From an uncultured Odoribacter sp. (GTDB lineage: Bacteria > Bacteroidota > Bacteroidia > Bacteroidales > Marinifilaceae), in contig CAMWQQ010000112.1 in NCBI GenBank assembly GCA_947176455.1, positions 1 to 5,893 of the forward strand: a stretch of 5,893 nt of DNA, given 5' to 3'. The first letter of the stretch is position 1. The number at the start of each line of letters is the position of its first letter. A program made the position numbers and the translations under genes. Shown here one piece after another: positions 1-5,893 of the stretch. A model generated the notes under the pieces. It saw only the letters and a list, made by a program, of their open reading frames with translations. It made no database searches and was not told the origin of the DNA.

Positions 1-24
1 TAGACATGTTTAAGAAGATATTGT

Positions 25-657
25 ATGAAAATGGATAACAATGTGCCTATACCTGTGCTGAGACGCATGCCTTCGTATCTGTCTTTCGTGAAAACGTTGC
101 AGAAGCAGGGGGAGAAGTATGTGTCTTCTACCCGTATCGCCGAGTATATGGAGATTGATTCCACGCAGGTGACGAAGGACTTGTCCCATACCGGACTTTC
201 GGGAAAGACCCGGGTGGGGTATGAGGTGGACAGTTTTGTCCGGGTGTTGGAGGATTTTCTAGGATTCAGTCGGGTGGACAGCGCTTTTTTGGTGGGTTCC
301 GGCTCTTTGGGGTGCGCTTTGTTGCAGGACAAGGGGTTGTCGGCTTTCGGCTTGCGGATAGAGGCGGCTTTCGATGTGGACAAGTCCAAGATTGGAACGC
401 GGGTCAATGACGTGGAGATTTACCACATCGACCATTTCCGGGCGATGGCGGCGGAGCGGAATATCGTCATCGGCATCATCACCGTGCCTGCCGAGAATGC
501 CCAGAATGTGGCGGACTTGATGGTGGCGTGGGGCATCAAGGCCATTTGGAATTTTACGCCTGCCCGAATCAAGGTGCCGTCCCACATTGTCGTGCAGAAT
601 ACGACCATTTATATGAACCTAGCGATATTATTTAATAAATTGTATCATCAGGAGTAA
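25..657 (+). CDS. rex: Redox-sensing transcriptional repressor Rex
   Basis: The 210-residue protein has the usual Rex length and two-domain plan. Residues about 10-80 form the winged-helix DNA-binding domain; the recognition-helix segment QVTKDLS (48-54) leads into GKTRVGYEV (60-68), the family's conserved wing region. Residues about 85-200 form the NAD(H)-binding Rossmann domain, with the glycine loop GSGSLG at 91-96 and the acidic strand end AAFDVDKSKIG (114-124), typical of NADH-preferring Rex. The C-terminal segment (about 192-206) fits the domain-swapped helix that forms the dimer. Members of the family are cytoplasmic repressors of fermentation and respiration genes, released from DNA when NADH rises. 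The start at 25 has no SD; the ATG at 31 (residue 3) is equally possible. The gene lies 79 bases upstream of thrS, but the promoter between them suggests separate transcription. Its own promoter lies outside the window. Targets cannot be seen here. Confidence 0.95.
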   Translation: MKMDNNVPIPVLRRMPSYLSFVKTLQKQGEKYVSSTRIAEYMEIDSTQVTKDLSHTGLSGKTRVGYEVDSFVRVLEDFLGFSRVDSAFLVGSGSLGCALLQDKGLSAFGLRIEAAFDVDKSKIGTRVNDVEIYHIDHFRAMAAERNIVIGIITVPAENAQNVADLMVAWGIKAIWNFTPARIKVPSHIVVQNTTIYMNLAILFNKLYHQE

Positions 658-678
658 ACGAGTTCTTGGTTTATTTAT

Positions 679-686
679 TATCTTTG
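679..686 (+). promoter_or_regulatory. Bacteroidota-type -7 promoter box for thrS operon
   Basis: TATCTTTG matches the Bacteroidota -7 consensus TAnnTTTG exactly and lies in the AT-rich spacer between rex and thrS. I see no good TTTG-like -33 element about 20 bases upstream; that position falls at the very end of rex. Transcription would begin near 691-694, giving a thrS leader of about 45 bases. This box is the only promoter candidate I see for the thrS-infC-rpmI-rplT unit. Confidence 0.6.
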
Positions 687-702
687 TACTTTATAAACAT
701 AA

Positions 703-716
703 GCTGCGTACGTAGC
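703..716 (+). promoter_or_regulatory. Small hairpin in the thrS leader
   Basis: Bases 703-707 pair with 712-716 (five pairs, one of them G-U) around the loop GTAC. This is the only GC-rich patch in an otherwise A/T-rich leader. The tetramer CGTA occurs three times nearby (707-710, 711-714, 716-719). The position about 20 bases before the thrS start would allow a translational role, but the stem is short and could be chance. Confidence 0.3.
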
Positions 717-736
717 GTAGTAAAAAATAAAAGACT

Positions 737-2689
737 ATGATAAAGATTAAGTTTCCAGACGGAAGTGTCAAGGAATTCGAGTCGGGAGTAACCGGACTCG
801 ATATCGCAAAATCCATTAGTCCCAAGCTGGCAAAAGAGGTGCTGGCGGTTAGTGTGAACGGAGAAGTCCGGGATTTGACGCGTCCGATTACCGAAGATGC
901 GGAAATCAAGTTGCATACCTGGGACGATGAGGAGGGCAAGCACGCTTTCTGGCATTCTTCCGCCCATTTAATGGCGGAGGCTTTGCAGCATTTGTACCCC
1001 AATACGAAATTCGGTATCGGACCGGCAATCGAGAACGGATTTTATTATGACGTGGATCCGGGCGAAGGAGTCGTGTTGACCGAGAAGGATTTGGAGGCGA
1101 TTGAGAAGAAGATGCTGGAACTGGCACGCCAGAATGAGGAATATTGCCGAATCAATGTGAGCAAGCAGGAGGCGCTGGAGCATTTCGGCTCGATAAATGA
1201 AACTTATAAGGTTGAGTTGATTAACGACCTGGAGGACGGGAAAATCACTTATTACCGTCAGGGGTCTTTTACCGACCTTTGCCGGGGTCCGCATTTGCCG
1301 GATACTTCCTATATCAAGGCAATCAAGCTGACCAGCCTTGCAGGAGCTTATTGGAGAGGAGACGAGCACAACAAGATGCTGACCCGTATTTACGGTATCA
1401 CTTTCCCGAAGCAGAAGATGCTGGACGAGTGGTTGGTGCTGATGGAAGAGGCGAAGCAGCGCGACCACCGGAAAATCGGCAAGGAAATGGAGTTGTTTAC
1501 TTTCTCTCATGCCGTAGGTGCCGGGTTGCCGATGTGGTTGCCCAAAGGCGCCATGTTGCGTGACCGTTTGGAAGCCTTCCTCCGGAAAGTGCAGAAGAAG
1601 TACGGTTACCAGCAGGTCATCACGCCGCACATCGGAAATGTGAATCTGTACAAGACTTCGGGTCATTATCAGAAATACGGAAAAGACAGCTTCCAGGTCA
1701 TCACGACCCCGCAGGAGGGAGAGGAATTCATGTTGAAACCCATGAACTGCCCTCACCACTGTGAGATTTATAAATTCAAACCGCGTTCTTACAAGGACCT
1801 GCCGTTGCGTTTCGCCGAATTCGGTACGGTATACCGTTACGAGCAGAGTGGCGAGTTGCACGGATTGACCCGTGTGCGCGGTTTTACGCAGGATGATGCG
1901 CATCTGTTTTGTACTCCCGACCAGTTGAAGGAGGAGTTCAAGAAGGTCATTGATATTATCTTTACCATTTTCAAGGCGTTGGATTTCGAGAACTTTACGG
2001 CGCAGGTGTCTTTGCGCGACCCGAACAACCGGGAGAAATACATCGGAACCGATGAGAACTGGGAAAAGGCGGAACGGGCGATTATCGAGGCCGCCGAGGA
2101 GAAGGGATTGAAAACGACGGTGGAATTGGGTGAAGCGGCGTTCTACGGACCGAAGCTGGACTTCATGGTGAAGGATGCCATTGGCAGAAAATGGCAGTTG
2201 GGTACCATTCAGGTGGATTACAATCTGCCGGAGCGTTTCGAGCTGGAATATACGGGTGCCGACAACCTGAAGCACCGGCCGGTGATGATTCACCGGGCGC
2301 CGTTCGGCAGTATGGAGCGTTTTGTCGCCGTGCTGATTGAGCATACGGGCGGAAAATTCCCGTTGTGGCTGGCTCCCGACCAGGTGGTGATTTTGCCGAT
2401 TAGCGAAAAATTCAATGATTATGCCCAAAAACTTTCGGATTTGTTAAATAATTCCGATATTCGTGCCGTTTTAGATGACCGGAACGAGAAAATCGGTCGT
2501 AAGATACGTGACAACGAATTGAAGAAGATTCCTTACCTGTTGATTGTCGGGGAGAACGAGATGAACAACCAGACTGTTTCCGTTCGTCGCCAGGGACAGG
2601 GAGATATGGGCACGATGCCGGCAGAGGAATTTATCCGGAAGATAAACGAAGAAGTGAATAGTCAGTTACAGACGATTTACAGTTATTGA
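737..2689 (+). CDS. thrS: Threonyl-tRNA synthetase (class II)
   Basis: The 650-residue enzyme charges tRNA-Thr with threonine in the cytoplasm. All expected domains are present in order. A TGS domain spans about 1-62. An N-terminal editing domain spans about 70-225 and removes serine mischarged onto tRNA-Thr; its metal or catalytic signature is H73xxxH77 plus C182 and H186 (DLCRGPH). The class II catalytic core spans about 270-535. The zinc ligands that select threonine are C338 (MNCPHH), H389 (DDAHLF) and H519 (MIHRAPFG), corresponding to E. coli C334, H385 and H511. The motif 2 arginine is R367 (VYRYE) and the motif 3 arginine is R528 (GSMER). The anticodon-binding domain spans about 545-640. 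The protein is full length with no lost key residue. No SD precedes the start; the 5' context is A-rich. The gene ends TGA followed directly by an in-frame TAA, and infC follows 24 bases later, so the two are probably co-transcribed. Confidence 0.98.
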   Translation: MIKIKFPDGSVKEFESGVTGLDIAKSISPKLAKEVLAVSVNGEVRDLTRPITEDAEIKLHTWDDEEGKHAFWHSSAHLMAEALQHLYPNTKFGIGPAIENGFYYDVDPGEGVVLTEKDLEAIEKKMLELARQNEEYCRINVSKQEALEHFGSINETYKVELINDLEDGKITYYRQGSFTDLCRGPHLPDTSYIKAIKLTSLAGAYWRGDEHNKMLTRIYGITFPKQKMLDEWLVLMEEAKQRDHRKIGKEMELFTFSHAVGAGLPMWLPKGAMLRDRLEAFLRKVQKKYGYQQVITPHIGNVNLYKTSGHYQKYGKDSFQVITTPQEGEEFMLKPMNCPHHCEIYKFKPRSYKDLPLRFAEFGTVYRYEQSGELHGLTRVRGFTQDDAHLFCTPDQLKEEFKKVIDIIFTIFKALDFENFTAQVSLRDPNNREKYIGTDENWEKAERAIIEAAEEKGLKTTVELGEAAFYGPKLDFMVKDAIGRKWQLGTIQVDYNLPERFELEYTGADNLKHRPVMIHRAPFGSMERFVAVLIEHTGGKFPLWLAPDQVVILPISEKFNDYAQKLSDLLNNSDIRAVLDDRNEKIGRKIRDNELKKIPYLLIVGENEMNNQTVSVRRQGQGDMGTMPAEEFIRKINEEVNSQLQTIYSY

Positions 2690-2700
2690 TAAACTAACTT

Positions 2701-2706
2701 AGGAGG
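2701..2706 (+). promoter_or_regulatory. Strong Shine-Dalgarno that fixes the infC start
   Basis: AGGAGG is a perfect six-base match to the anti-SD of 16S rRNA. It lies 19 bases before the ATG at 2726, too far for normal use, but 7 bases before the in-frame ATC at 2714, which is near-ideal spacing. None of the other six genes in the window has a comparable site. The pairing therefore argues that infC starts at ATC rather than ATG. Confidence 0.8.
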
Positions 2707-2713
2707 ATTTAAT

Positions 2714-3265
2714 ATCGCAACAAGAATGGAATTCAGAGGCCCAAGAAATCAGGTCAACAAGGAACCTCAGCACAAAATTAACGAGTCGATTCGCGCAGCC
2801 CAGGTACGGGTTGTGGGGGATAACATAGAAACGGGTGTATATCCTTTGCGTGAAGCTTTGGCTATGGCGGAAGATGCCGGTCTGGATTTGGTGGAGATTT
2901 CCCCGAATGCGGAACCGCCGGTATGTCGTATCATTGATTACAGCAAGTTTTTGTATCAACTGAAGAAGAAGCAAAAGGAAATCAAGGCGAAGAGCGTGAA
3001 GGTGGTGGTGAAGGAGATTCGTTTCGGACCCCAGACGGACGACCACGACTTTAATTTCAAGTTGAAACATGCCAAGGAGTTTTTGCAGGAAGGTGCAAAG
3101 GTGAGGGCGTATGTTTTTTTCAAGGGTCGTTCCATTCTGTTTAAGGAGCAAGGGACGGATATTCTGTCCCGTTTCATCAACGAACTGGAAGATTTCGGCA
3201 AGGTGGAGTCCGCTCCGAAGCTGGAAGGCAAGAAGATGATCGTGGTGCTGGCACCTAAGAAGTAA
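2714..3265 (+). CDS. infC: Translation initiation factor IF-3, probable ATC start
   Basis: IF-3 binds the 30S subunit, keeps it apart from 50S and rejects incorrect start codons and initiator tRNAs. Numbering from the ATG at 2726 (179 residues), the N-terminal domain covers about 15-85, with the family signatures VVGDN (29-33), [17 protein letters not shown] (53-69) and DYSKFLYQ (71-78). A lysine-rich linker helix (about 80-96) leads to the C-terminal domain (about 94-179), with [20 protein letters not shown] (95-114) and FFKGR (131-135). I prefer the ATC at 2714, giving 183 residues that begin M-A-T-R-M: it sits 7 bases after AGGAGG, the frame is open back to the TAA at 2690, and infC commonly uses non-AUG starts (AUU in E. 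coli). If only ATG/GTG/TTG starts are allowed, the gene begins at 2726. It lies in frame with thrS and is likely translated independently because of the tandem stops. rpmI follows after 76 bases. Confidence 0.93.
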   Translation: MATRMEFRGPRNQVNKEPQHKINESIRAAQVRVVGDNIETGVYPLREALAMAEDAGLDLVEISPNAEPPVCRIIDYSKFLYQLKKKQKEIKAKSVKVVVKEIRFGPQTDDHDFNFKLKHAKEFLQEGAKVRAYVFFKGRSILFKEQGTDILSRFINELEDFGKVESAPKLEGKKMIVVLAPKK

Positions 3266-3285
3266 TGGGTTTAATATGCTCAGGA

Positions 3286-3304
3286 TATCGGCGAAAGCCG
3301 GATA
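3286..3304 (+). promoter_or_regulatory. GAAA-capped hairpin between infC and rpmI
   Basis: CGGC (3289-3292) pairs with GCCG (3297-3300) around a GAAA tetraloop, a stable GNRA cap. TAT (3286-3288) then pairs with ATA (3302-3304) across a single bulged G (3301). No T-run follows directly, so it does not look like a terminator. It stands alone in the 76-base spacer, about 37 bases before the rpmI start. In E. coli, L20 represses rpmI translation by binding structured mRNA upstream of rpmI; an equivalent role here is inference. Confidence 0.5.
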
Positions 3305-3341
3305 ATTATATTTTTCTGAAACACAATTAAAATTTGAGAAG

Positions 3342-3536
3342 ATGCCAAAGATGAAGACTGTAAGTAGCGCGAAAAAGAGATTTACTTTGACCGCTACGGG
3401 GAAGATTAAGAGAAAACATGCTTTCAAAAGTCACATTTTGACCAAGAAAACAACAAAACAAAAAAGAAATCTGACACATGCTACTCTGGTGAACGGTGAC
3501 AATCTGGCTGCCGTACGCAAGATGCTGGTGATGTAA
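3342..3536 (+). CDS. rpmI: 50S ribosomal protein L35 (bL35)
   Basis: This 64-residue, strongly basic protein is the usual size for bL35, a component of the large ribosomal subunit. The hallmark N-terminus [14 protein letters not shown] is followed by [15 protein letters not shown] (17-31), [12 protein letters not shown] (33-44) and a C-terminal VRKMLV segment (58-63), all matching the family layout. The start at 3342 is fixed by the conserved MPKMKT opening; only a weak GAGAAG directly abuts it. It sits between infC and rplT, the order found in most bacteria. The sequence is richer in A and uses AGA and AAA more than thrS, as expected for a basic, highly expressed ribosomal protein. Confidence 0.97.
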   Translation: MPKMKTVSSAKKRFTLTATGKIKRKHAFKSHILTKKTTKQKRNLTHATLVNGDNLAAVRKMLVM

Positions 3537-3587
3537 GAAATTATTTTTTAAGAAATTGATTTTATTAACCGGAATGCTATGCCGTAA

Positions 3588-3607
3588 GTTTCCCCGATAA
3601 CGGGAAC
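3588..3607 (+). promoter_or_regulatory. Hairpin between rpmI and rplT
   Basis: G3588 pairs with C3607, TTCCC (3590-3594) with GGGAA (3602-3606), and G3596 with C3601, around an ATAA tetraloop; T3589 and C3595 are single-base bulges. The stem lies 25 bases before the rplT start in a 96-base spacer, which is long for two adjacent ribosomal protein genes. No T-run follows, so it is not a terminator. It may be a translational control element or an RNA processing or stability structure. Confidence 0.45.
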
Positions 3608-3632
3608 GCTGACATTCAAAAAAACGAAAATT

Positions 3633-3989
3633 ATGCCAAGAGCTAAAAATGCCGTTGCTTCAAGAGCACGTAGAAAAAAGGTTTTAAAACAGACCAGAGG
3701 AAACTTTGGTGCTAGAAAAAATGTTTGGACGGTTGCCAAAAACACATACGAAAAAGGTTTGACGTATGCGTTCCGTGACAGACGCAAAAAGAAATCAGAG
3801 TTCAGAGCATTGTGGATTCAGAGAATTAACGCCGCTGTTCGCCTGGAAGGTTTGTCTTATTCCAAGTTTATGGGCTTGGTTCATAAAGCGGAAGTGGACA
3901 TCAACCGCAAGGTTCTTGCCGACCTGGCTATGAATCATCCGGAAGCTTTCAAGGCAGTGGTTGCCAAGGTGAAAGAGTTTGCGAAATAA
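3633..3989 (+). CDS. rplT: 50S ribosomal protein L20 (bL20)
   Basis: The 118-residue length is standard for bL20, an early 50S assembly protein that binds 23S rRNA. The basic extended N-terminal arm (1-58) contains [12 protein letters not shown] (8-19), [17 protein letters not shown] (21-37) and the family signature around [11 protein letters not shown] (41-51). The globular RNA-binding domain (about 59-118) contains [16 protein letters not shown] (58-73), [17 protein letters not shown] (90-106) and a basic C-terminus. The conserved MPRA opening fixes the start; there is no SD, only an A-rich context. It is the last gene of the operon, followed 21 bases later by an intrinsic terminator. In E. 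coli and Bacillus L20 represses its own operon by binding mRNA, so the hairpins in the two upstream spacers are natural candidates for its target. Confidence 0.98.
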   Translation: MPRAKNAVASRARRKKVLKQTRGNFGARKNVWTVAKNTYEKGLTYAFRDRRKKKSEFRALWIQRINAAVRLEGLSYSKFMGLVHKAEVDINRKVLADLAMNHPEAFKAVVAKVKEFAK

Positions 3990-4010
3990 TTATGCAAGAT
4001 ATCCTGAGGG

Positions 4011-4040
4011 AAGGCTGCTGTGAAGCAGCCTTTTTCTTTT
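4011..4040 (+). terminator. Rho-independent terminator after rplT
   Basis: AAGGCTGCT (4011-4019) pairs perfectly with AGCAGCCTT (4024-4032) around a GTGA (GNRA) tetraloop. The T-tract TTTTTCTTTT (4031-4040) supplies the last pairs and the release signal. It ends the thrS-infC-rpmI-rplT transcript and insulates the dapB-lepB unit. Confidence 0.93.
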
Positions 4041-4192
4041 GGTGGAGATTTTCAGTATCCAATTCTTCGATTTCCAGGGAGTGATTGTCAATCGTAAAAA
4101 GTTTTATGGAACTGTTCCCGAAGATTTTTCCGACAGTGTAGGGAATATGCAGGAATATGGTTAACTTTGTTTGCTAACTTTATAGATGAAAT
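4041..4192 (+). other. Non-coding region holding the dapB promoter
   Basis: I find no convincing gene or gene remnant in this spacer. It contains an 11-base inverted repeat GATTG-T-CAATC (4083-4093), a direct repeat of GGAATATG (4142-4149 and 4152-4159), and the TAACTTTG promoter box. The inverted repeat is short and its role is unknown. Confidence 0.5.
4162..4169 (+). promoter_or_regulatory. Bacteroidota-type -7 promoter box for dapB-lepB
   Basis: TAACTTTG fits TAnnTTTG exactly. It predicts a transcript start near 4174-4177 and a very short leader of about 17 bases before the dapB ATG. A near copy, TAACTTTA, lies 13 bases downstream (4175-4182). There is no clear TTTG -33 element at about 20 bases upstream; the GGAATATG direct repeats lie in that stretch instead. 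Confidence 0.65.
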
Positions 4193-4918
4193 ATGCGTAT
4201 AGCTTTGTTAGGATACGGCAAAATGGGGAAAATGATTGAGCGTATCGCTCTCGAACGGGGACACGAAATCGTGCTGGTGGTGGATGAGGCGAACCGCTCG
4301 GAGGTGACGTCGGAACAGTTGAAGCGAGTGGATGTCGCCATTGAGTTTTCGGCGCCTGCGGTGGCAGTGGACAACTACAAATGGTGTTTTGAACAGGGGG
4401 TACCGGTGGTGTCCGGGACGACGGGGTGGCTTGACCGCTGGAATGAGGTGGTGGAACATTGCCGGCAACGGAAGGGCGCATTTTTCTACGCCTCGAATTT
4501 CAGCATCGGGGTCAATCTCTTTTTCCGGCTGAACAAATACCTGGCTACCCTGATGAACGGTTTCGGACATTACAAGGCTTCAGTGGAGGAGACGCACCAC
4601 GTTCACAAGCTGGATGCTCCCAGCGGGACGGCAATCACCATCGCCGAGGGGATTCTGGAGCAACATAATGGGTATGAATCCTGGCAACTGGATCGGGGCG
4701 ATGAAGTTGCCCATGGCGTACTGTCGATTGTCGCCAAGCGTATCGGGGAGGTGCCCGGCATACATACGGTTTCGTATAAATCGGACGTGGATGAGATAGA
4801 AATCCGTCATTCCGCCTTTTCCCGGGAGGGATTTGCCTTGGGTGCCGTATTGGCCGCCGAGTTCCTGAAAGGGAAAAACGGCGTTTTCGGCATGGAAGAC
4901 ATGCTTCAATTGGGATAA
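4193..4918 (+). CDS. dapB: 4-hydroxy-tetrahydrodipicolinate reductase
   Basis: DapB reduces the product of DapA to tetrahydrodipicolinate with NAD(P)H, on the route to diaminopimelate (cell wall) and lysine. The N-terminal Rossmann domain has the glycine motif GYGKMG (7-12), followed by SGTTG (74-78) and SNFSIGVN (101-108). The catalytic and substrate-binding segment is THHVHKLDAPSGTA (134-147): H135-H136 and K139 correspond to E. coli H159, H160 and K163, and SGT (144-146) binds the substrate. The C-terminal part includes EVPGIHTVSY (186-195) and the end of the fold. At 241 residues it is shorter than the E. coli enzyme (273); the region after the second strand (V29-V30-D31-E32) is trimmed, as I expect for Bacteroidota DapB. 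D31-E32 at that strand end hints at NADH use, which is inference. The MRIALLGYGKMG opening fixes the start. lepB follows 22 bases downstream. Confidence 0.97.
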   Translation: MRIALLGYGKMGKMIERIALERGHEIVLVVDEANRSEVTSEQLKRVDVAIEFSAPAVAVDNYKWCFEQGVPVVSGTTGWLDRWNEVVEHCRQRKGAFFYASNFSIGVNLFFRLNKYLATLMNGFGHYKASVEETHHVHKLDAPSGTAITIAEGILEQHNGYESWQLDRGDEVAHGVLSIVAKRIGEVPGIHTVSYKSDVDEIEIRHSAFSREGFALGAVLAAEFLKGKNGVFGMEDMLQLG

Positions 4919-4940
4919 TACATACATTAAAATAGAATTT

Positions 4941-5893
4941 ATGAGAGAGATATTGGCAAACAAATGGGTGAAATTCGGACTGGTCCTATTCGTCTATCTG
5001 CTTTGGGCATATTGGGTAGGCAGTTGGTGGTTGTTGATTTTGGTGCCTGTGATTTTTGACGTCTACATCACCCGGCGGGTGCATTGGGCGTTCTGGAAGA
5101 AAAAAGGGGTAGAGAAGCAGAGCAAGACGGTGGAGTGGATTGATGCCTTGATTTTTGCCGTGGTTGCCGCCACGTTGATACGCATGTTCTTTTTTGAGGC
5201 TTATACGATTCCTACCTCTTCCATGGAGAAAAGCATGTTGGTGGGCGATTACCTGTTTGTCAGCAAGGTGGCTTACGGTCCCAAGTTGCCGAACACGCCC
5301 CTGGCTGTGCCTTTTACTCACCATACCCTGCCTTTTACGCAGAGCGCCAAGGCGTATTCGGAGGCAATTAAATGGCCTTACAAACGAATTGCCGGTACTT
5401 CAAAAATAAAACGGAATGACATTATCGTTTTCAATTTCCCGGCAGGCGATACGGTGGTTGTCGGGCAGGAGAATCCGGATTATTACAGCCAGGTGCGTTC
5501 TAATGTGGAGTATTTTATCTCAAGAAATCCGTCGCTTTCTAGGGCGGAGGCGGAAAAAGCGGTGCGGGATAGAATGGCGGAGCGTTTCGAGATTGTTGCC
5601 CGTCCGGTGGACAAGAGGGAGAATTACATCAAGCGGGGAGTCGGTATGCCGGGCGATACACTGGAGCTGAGACATGGACAATTGTACGTGAACGGGGAAC
5701 TGGCGGACAATCCGGAGAAATTGCAGTATAAATACAGGGTGAAGACCAATGGCACCTCCTTGAACCGAATGAAGTTGCAGGACTTGGGTATTGCTTTGGA
5801 CGACATCGGGATGGTGTCTTCTGATTATGATTTTCCGTGGACGCTGGAAATGGTGGAGAAGTTGAAGACGTTTCCGAACGTAAGGGAAATCGT
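4941..5893 (+). CDS. lepB: Signal peptidase I, 3'-truncated by window edge
   Basis: I translated one uninterrupted frame from ATG 4941 to the last base (317 codons and counting). Signal peptidase I cleaves signal peptides from exported proteins on the outer face of the inner membrane. Hydrophobic stretches at about 10-42 (possibly two segments) and 67-90 anchor it. The nucleophile is Ser94 in PTSSMEKSML, followed by the GDYLFVSK box (102-109). The RNDIIVFNFP box spans 158-167, and YIKRGVGMPGD (229-239) carries the general-base lysine K231. About 60 residues separate the last two boxes, far more than in compact Gram-positive enzymes, and a further insertion follows (about 255-317). The last conserved box (S-x-D-S-R) must lie beyond the window. 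No SD precedes the start. The 22-base gap suggests co-transcription with dapB, although the two functions are not directly linked. Confidence 0.95.
   Translation, partial: MREILANKWVKFGLVLFVYLLWAYWVGSWWLLILVPVIFDVYITRRVHWAFWKKKGVEKQSKTVEWIDALIFAVVAATLIRMFFFEAYTIPTSSMEKSMLVGDYLFVSKVAYGPKLPNTPLAVPFTHHTLPFTQSAKAYSEAIKWPYKRIAGTSKIKRNDIIVFNFPAGDTVVVGQENPDYYSQVRSNVEYFISRNPSLSRAEAEKAVRDRMAERFEIVARPVDKRENYIKRGVGMPGDTLELRHGQLYVNGELADNPEKLQYKYRVKTNGTSLNRMKLQDLGIALDDIGMVSSDYDFPWTLEMVEKLKTFPNVREI

Noticed and set aside
658..736. T-box or other tRNA-sensing riboswitch before thrS
   Set aside because: The spacer is only 79 bases, with no long stem series, no T-box core and no terminator/antiterminator pair.
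968..2428. 486-codon open frame on the - strand opposite thrS
   Set aside because: It lies wholly antisense to a complete, clearly conserved thrS; its protein shows no family motif I recognise and looks like a codon-bias shadow.
3113..3121. Run of seven T in infC as a slippery or phase-variable site
   Set aside because: It encodes the conserved Val-Phe-Phe of IF-3, the frame is intact, and an essential gene is an unlikely phase-variation target.
2699..3427. 242-codon open frame on the - strand across infC and the start of rpmI
   Set aside because: It is antisense to two well-conserved genes and the spacer hairpin; its composition follows the complement of lysine-rich coding sequence.
4083..4093. 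GATTG-T-CAATC inverted repeat as an operator or terminator
   Set aside because: Five-base arms are expected by chance at this length, no T-run follows, and it lies about 80 bases upstream of the promoter box.
4161..4178. GTTAAC...GCTAAC near-palindrome as a possible Rex operator before dapB
   Set aside because: It lacks the TTGTG/TTGTT half-sites of known Rex operators, one half is imperfect, and the bases are explained by the repeated promoter box.
5194..5670. Two + strand open frames (5194-5409 and 5416-5670) that might suggest a broken gene or small proteins
   Set aside because: They are out-of-frame shadows; the true lepB frame is intact from 4941 to the window end with all expected boxes.

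Overview
The window looks like ordinary chromosome from a member of the Bacteroidales (Bacteroidota). Four observations support this. Two promoters carry the phylum's TAnnTTTG -7 box. Six of the seven start codons lack a Shine-Dalgarno (SD) sequence. The ribosomal proteins and Rex have sequences I recall as Bacteroidota-like. The signal peptidase I has the long insertions I associate with that phylum. The L20, Rex and LepB sequences differ from those I remember for Bacteroides itself, so an Odoribacteraceae-like relative is possible, but that is a guess. All seven genes are on the + strand, and I see no mobile element, CRISPR array, tRNA or rRNA.

Layout: (1) 25-657, rex, an NADH/NAD+-sensing repressor. 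(2) 658-736, a short spacer with a -7 promoter box and a small hairpin before thrS. (3) 737-3989, the translation operon thrS-infC-rpmI-rplT (threonyl-tRNA synthetase, IF-3, L35, L20), in the same order as in E. coli. It ends at a strong intrinsic terminator (4011-4040). The phenylalanyl-tRNA synthetase genes that follow in E. coli are absent here. (4) 4041-4192, an untranslated region with the dapB promoter. (5) 4193-5893, dapB (lysine/diaminopimelate pathway) and, 22 bases downstream, lepB (signal peptidase I). lepB is open to the window edge and is therefore partial.

No new biological system is evident. The best signals are regulatory. infC very probably starts at a non-AUG codon (ATC, 2714) placed 7 bases after the only perfect AGGAGG in the window. 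That is the arrangement expected if IF-3 represses its own translation through start-codon discrimination. The two spacers inside infC-rpmI-rplT each contain a compact hairpin and could be the mRNA targets of L20 autoregulation, although that is inference. The dapB promoter carries two sets of short direct repeats.
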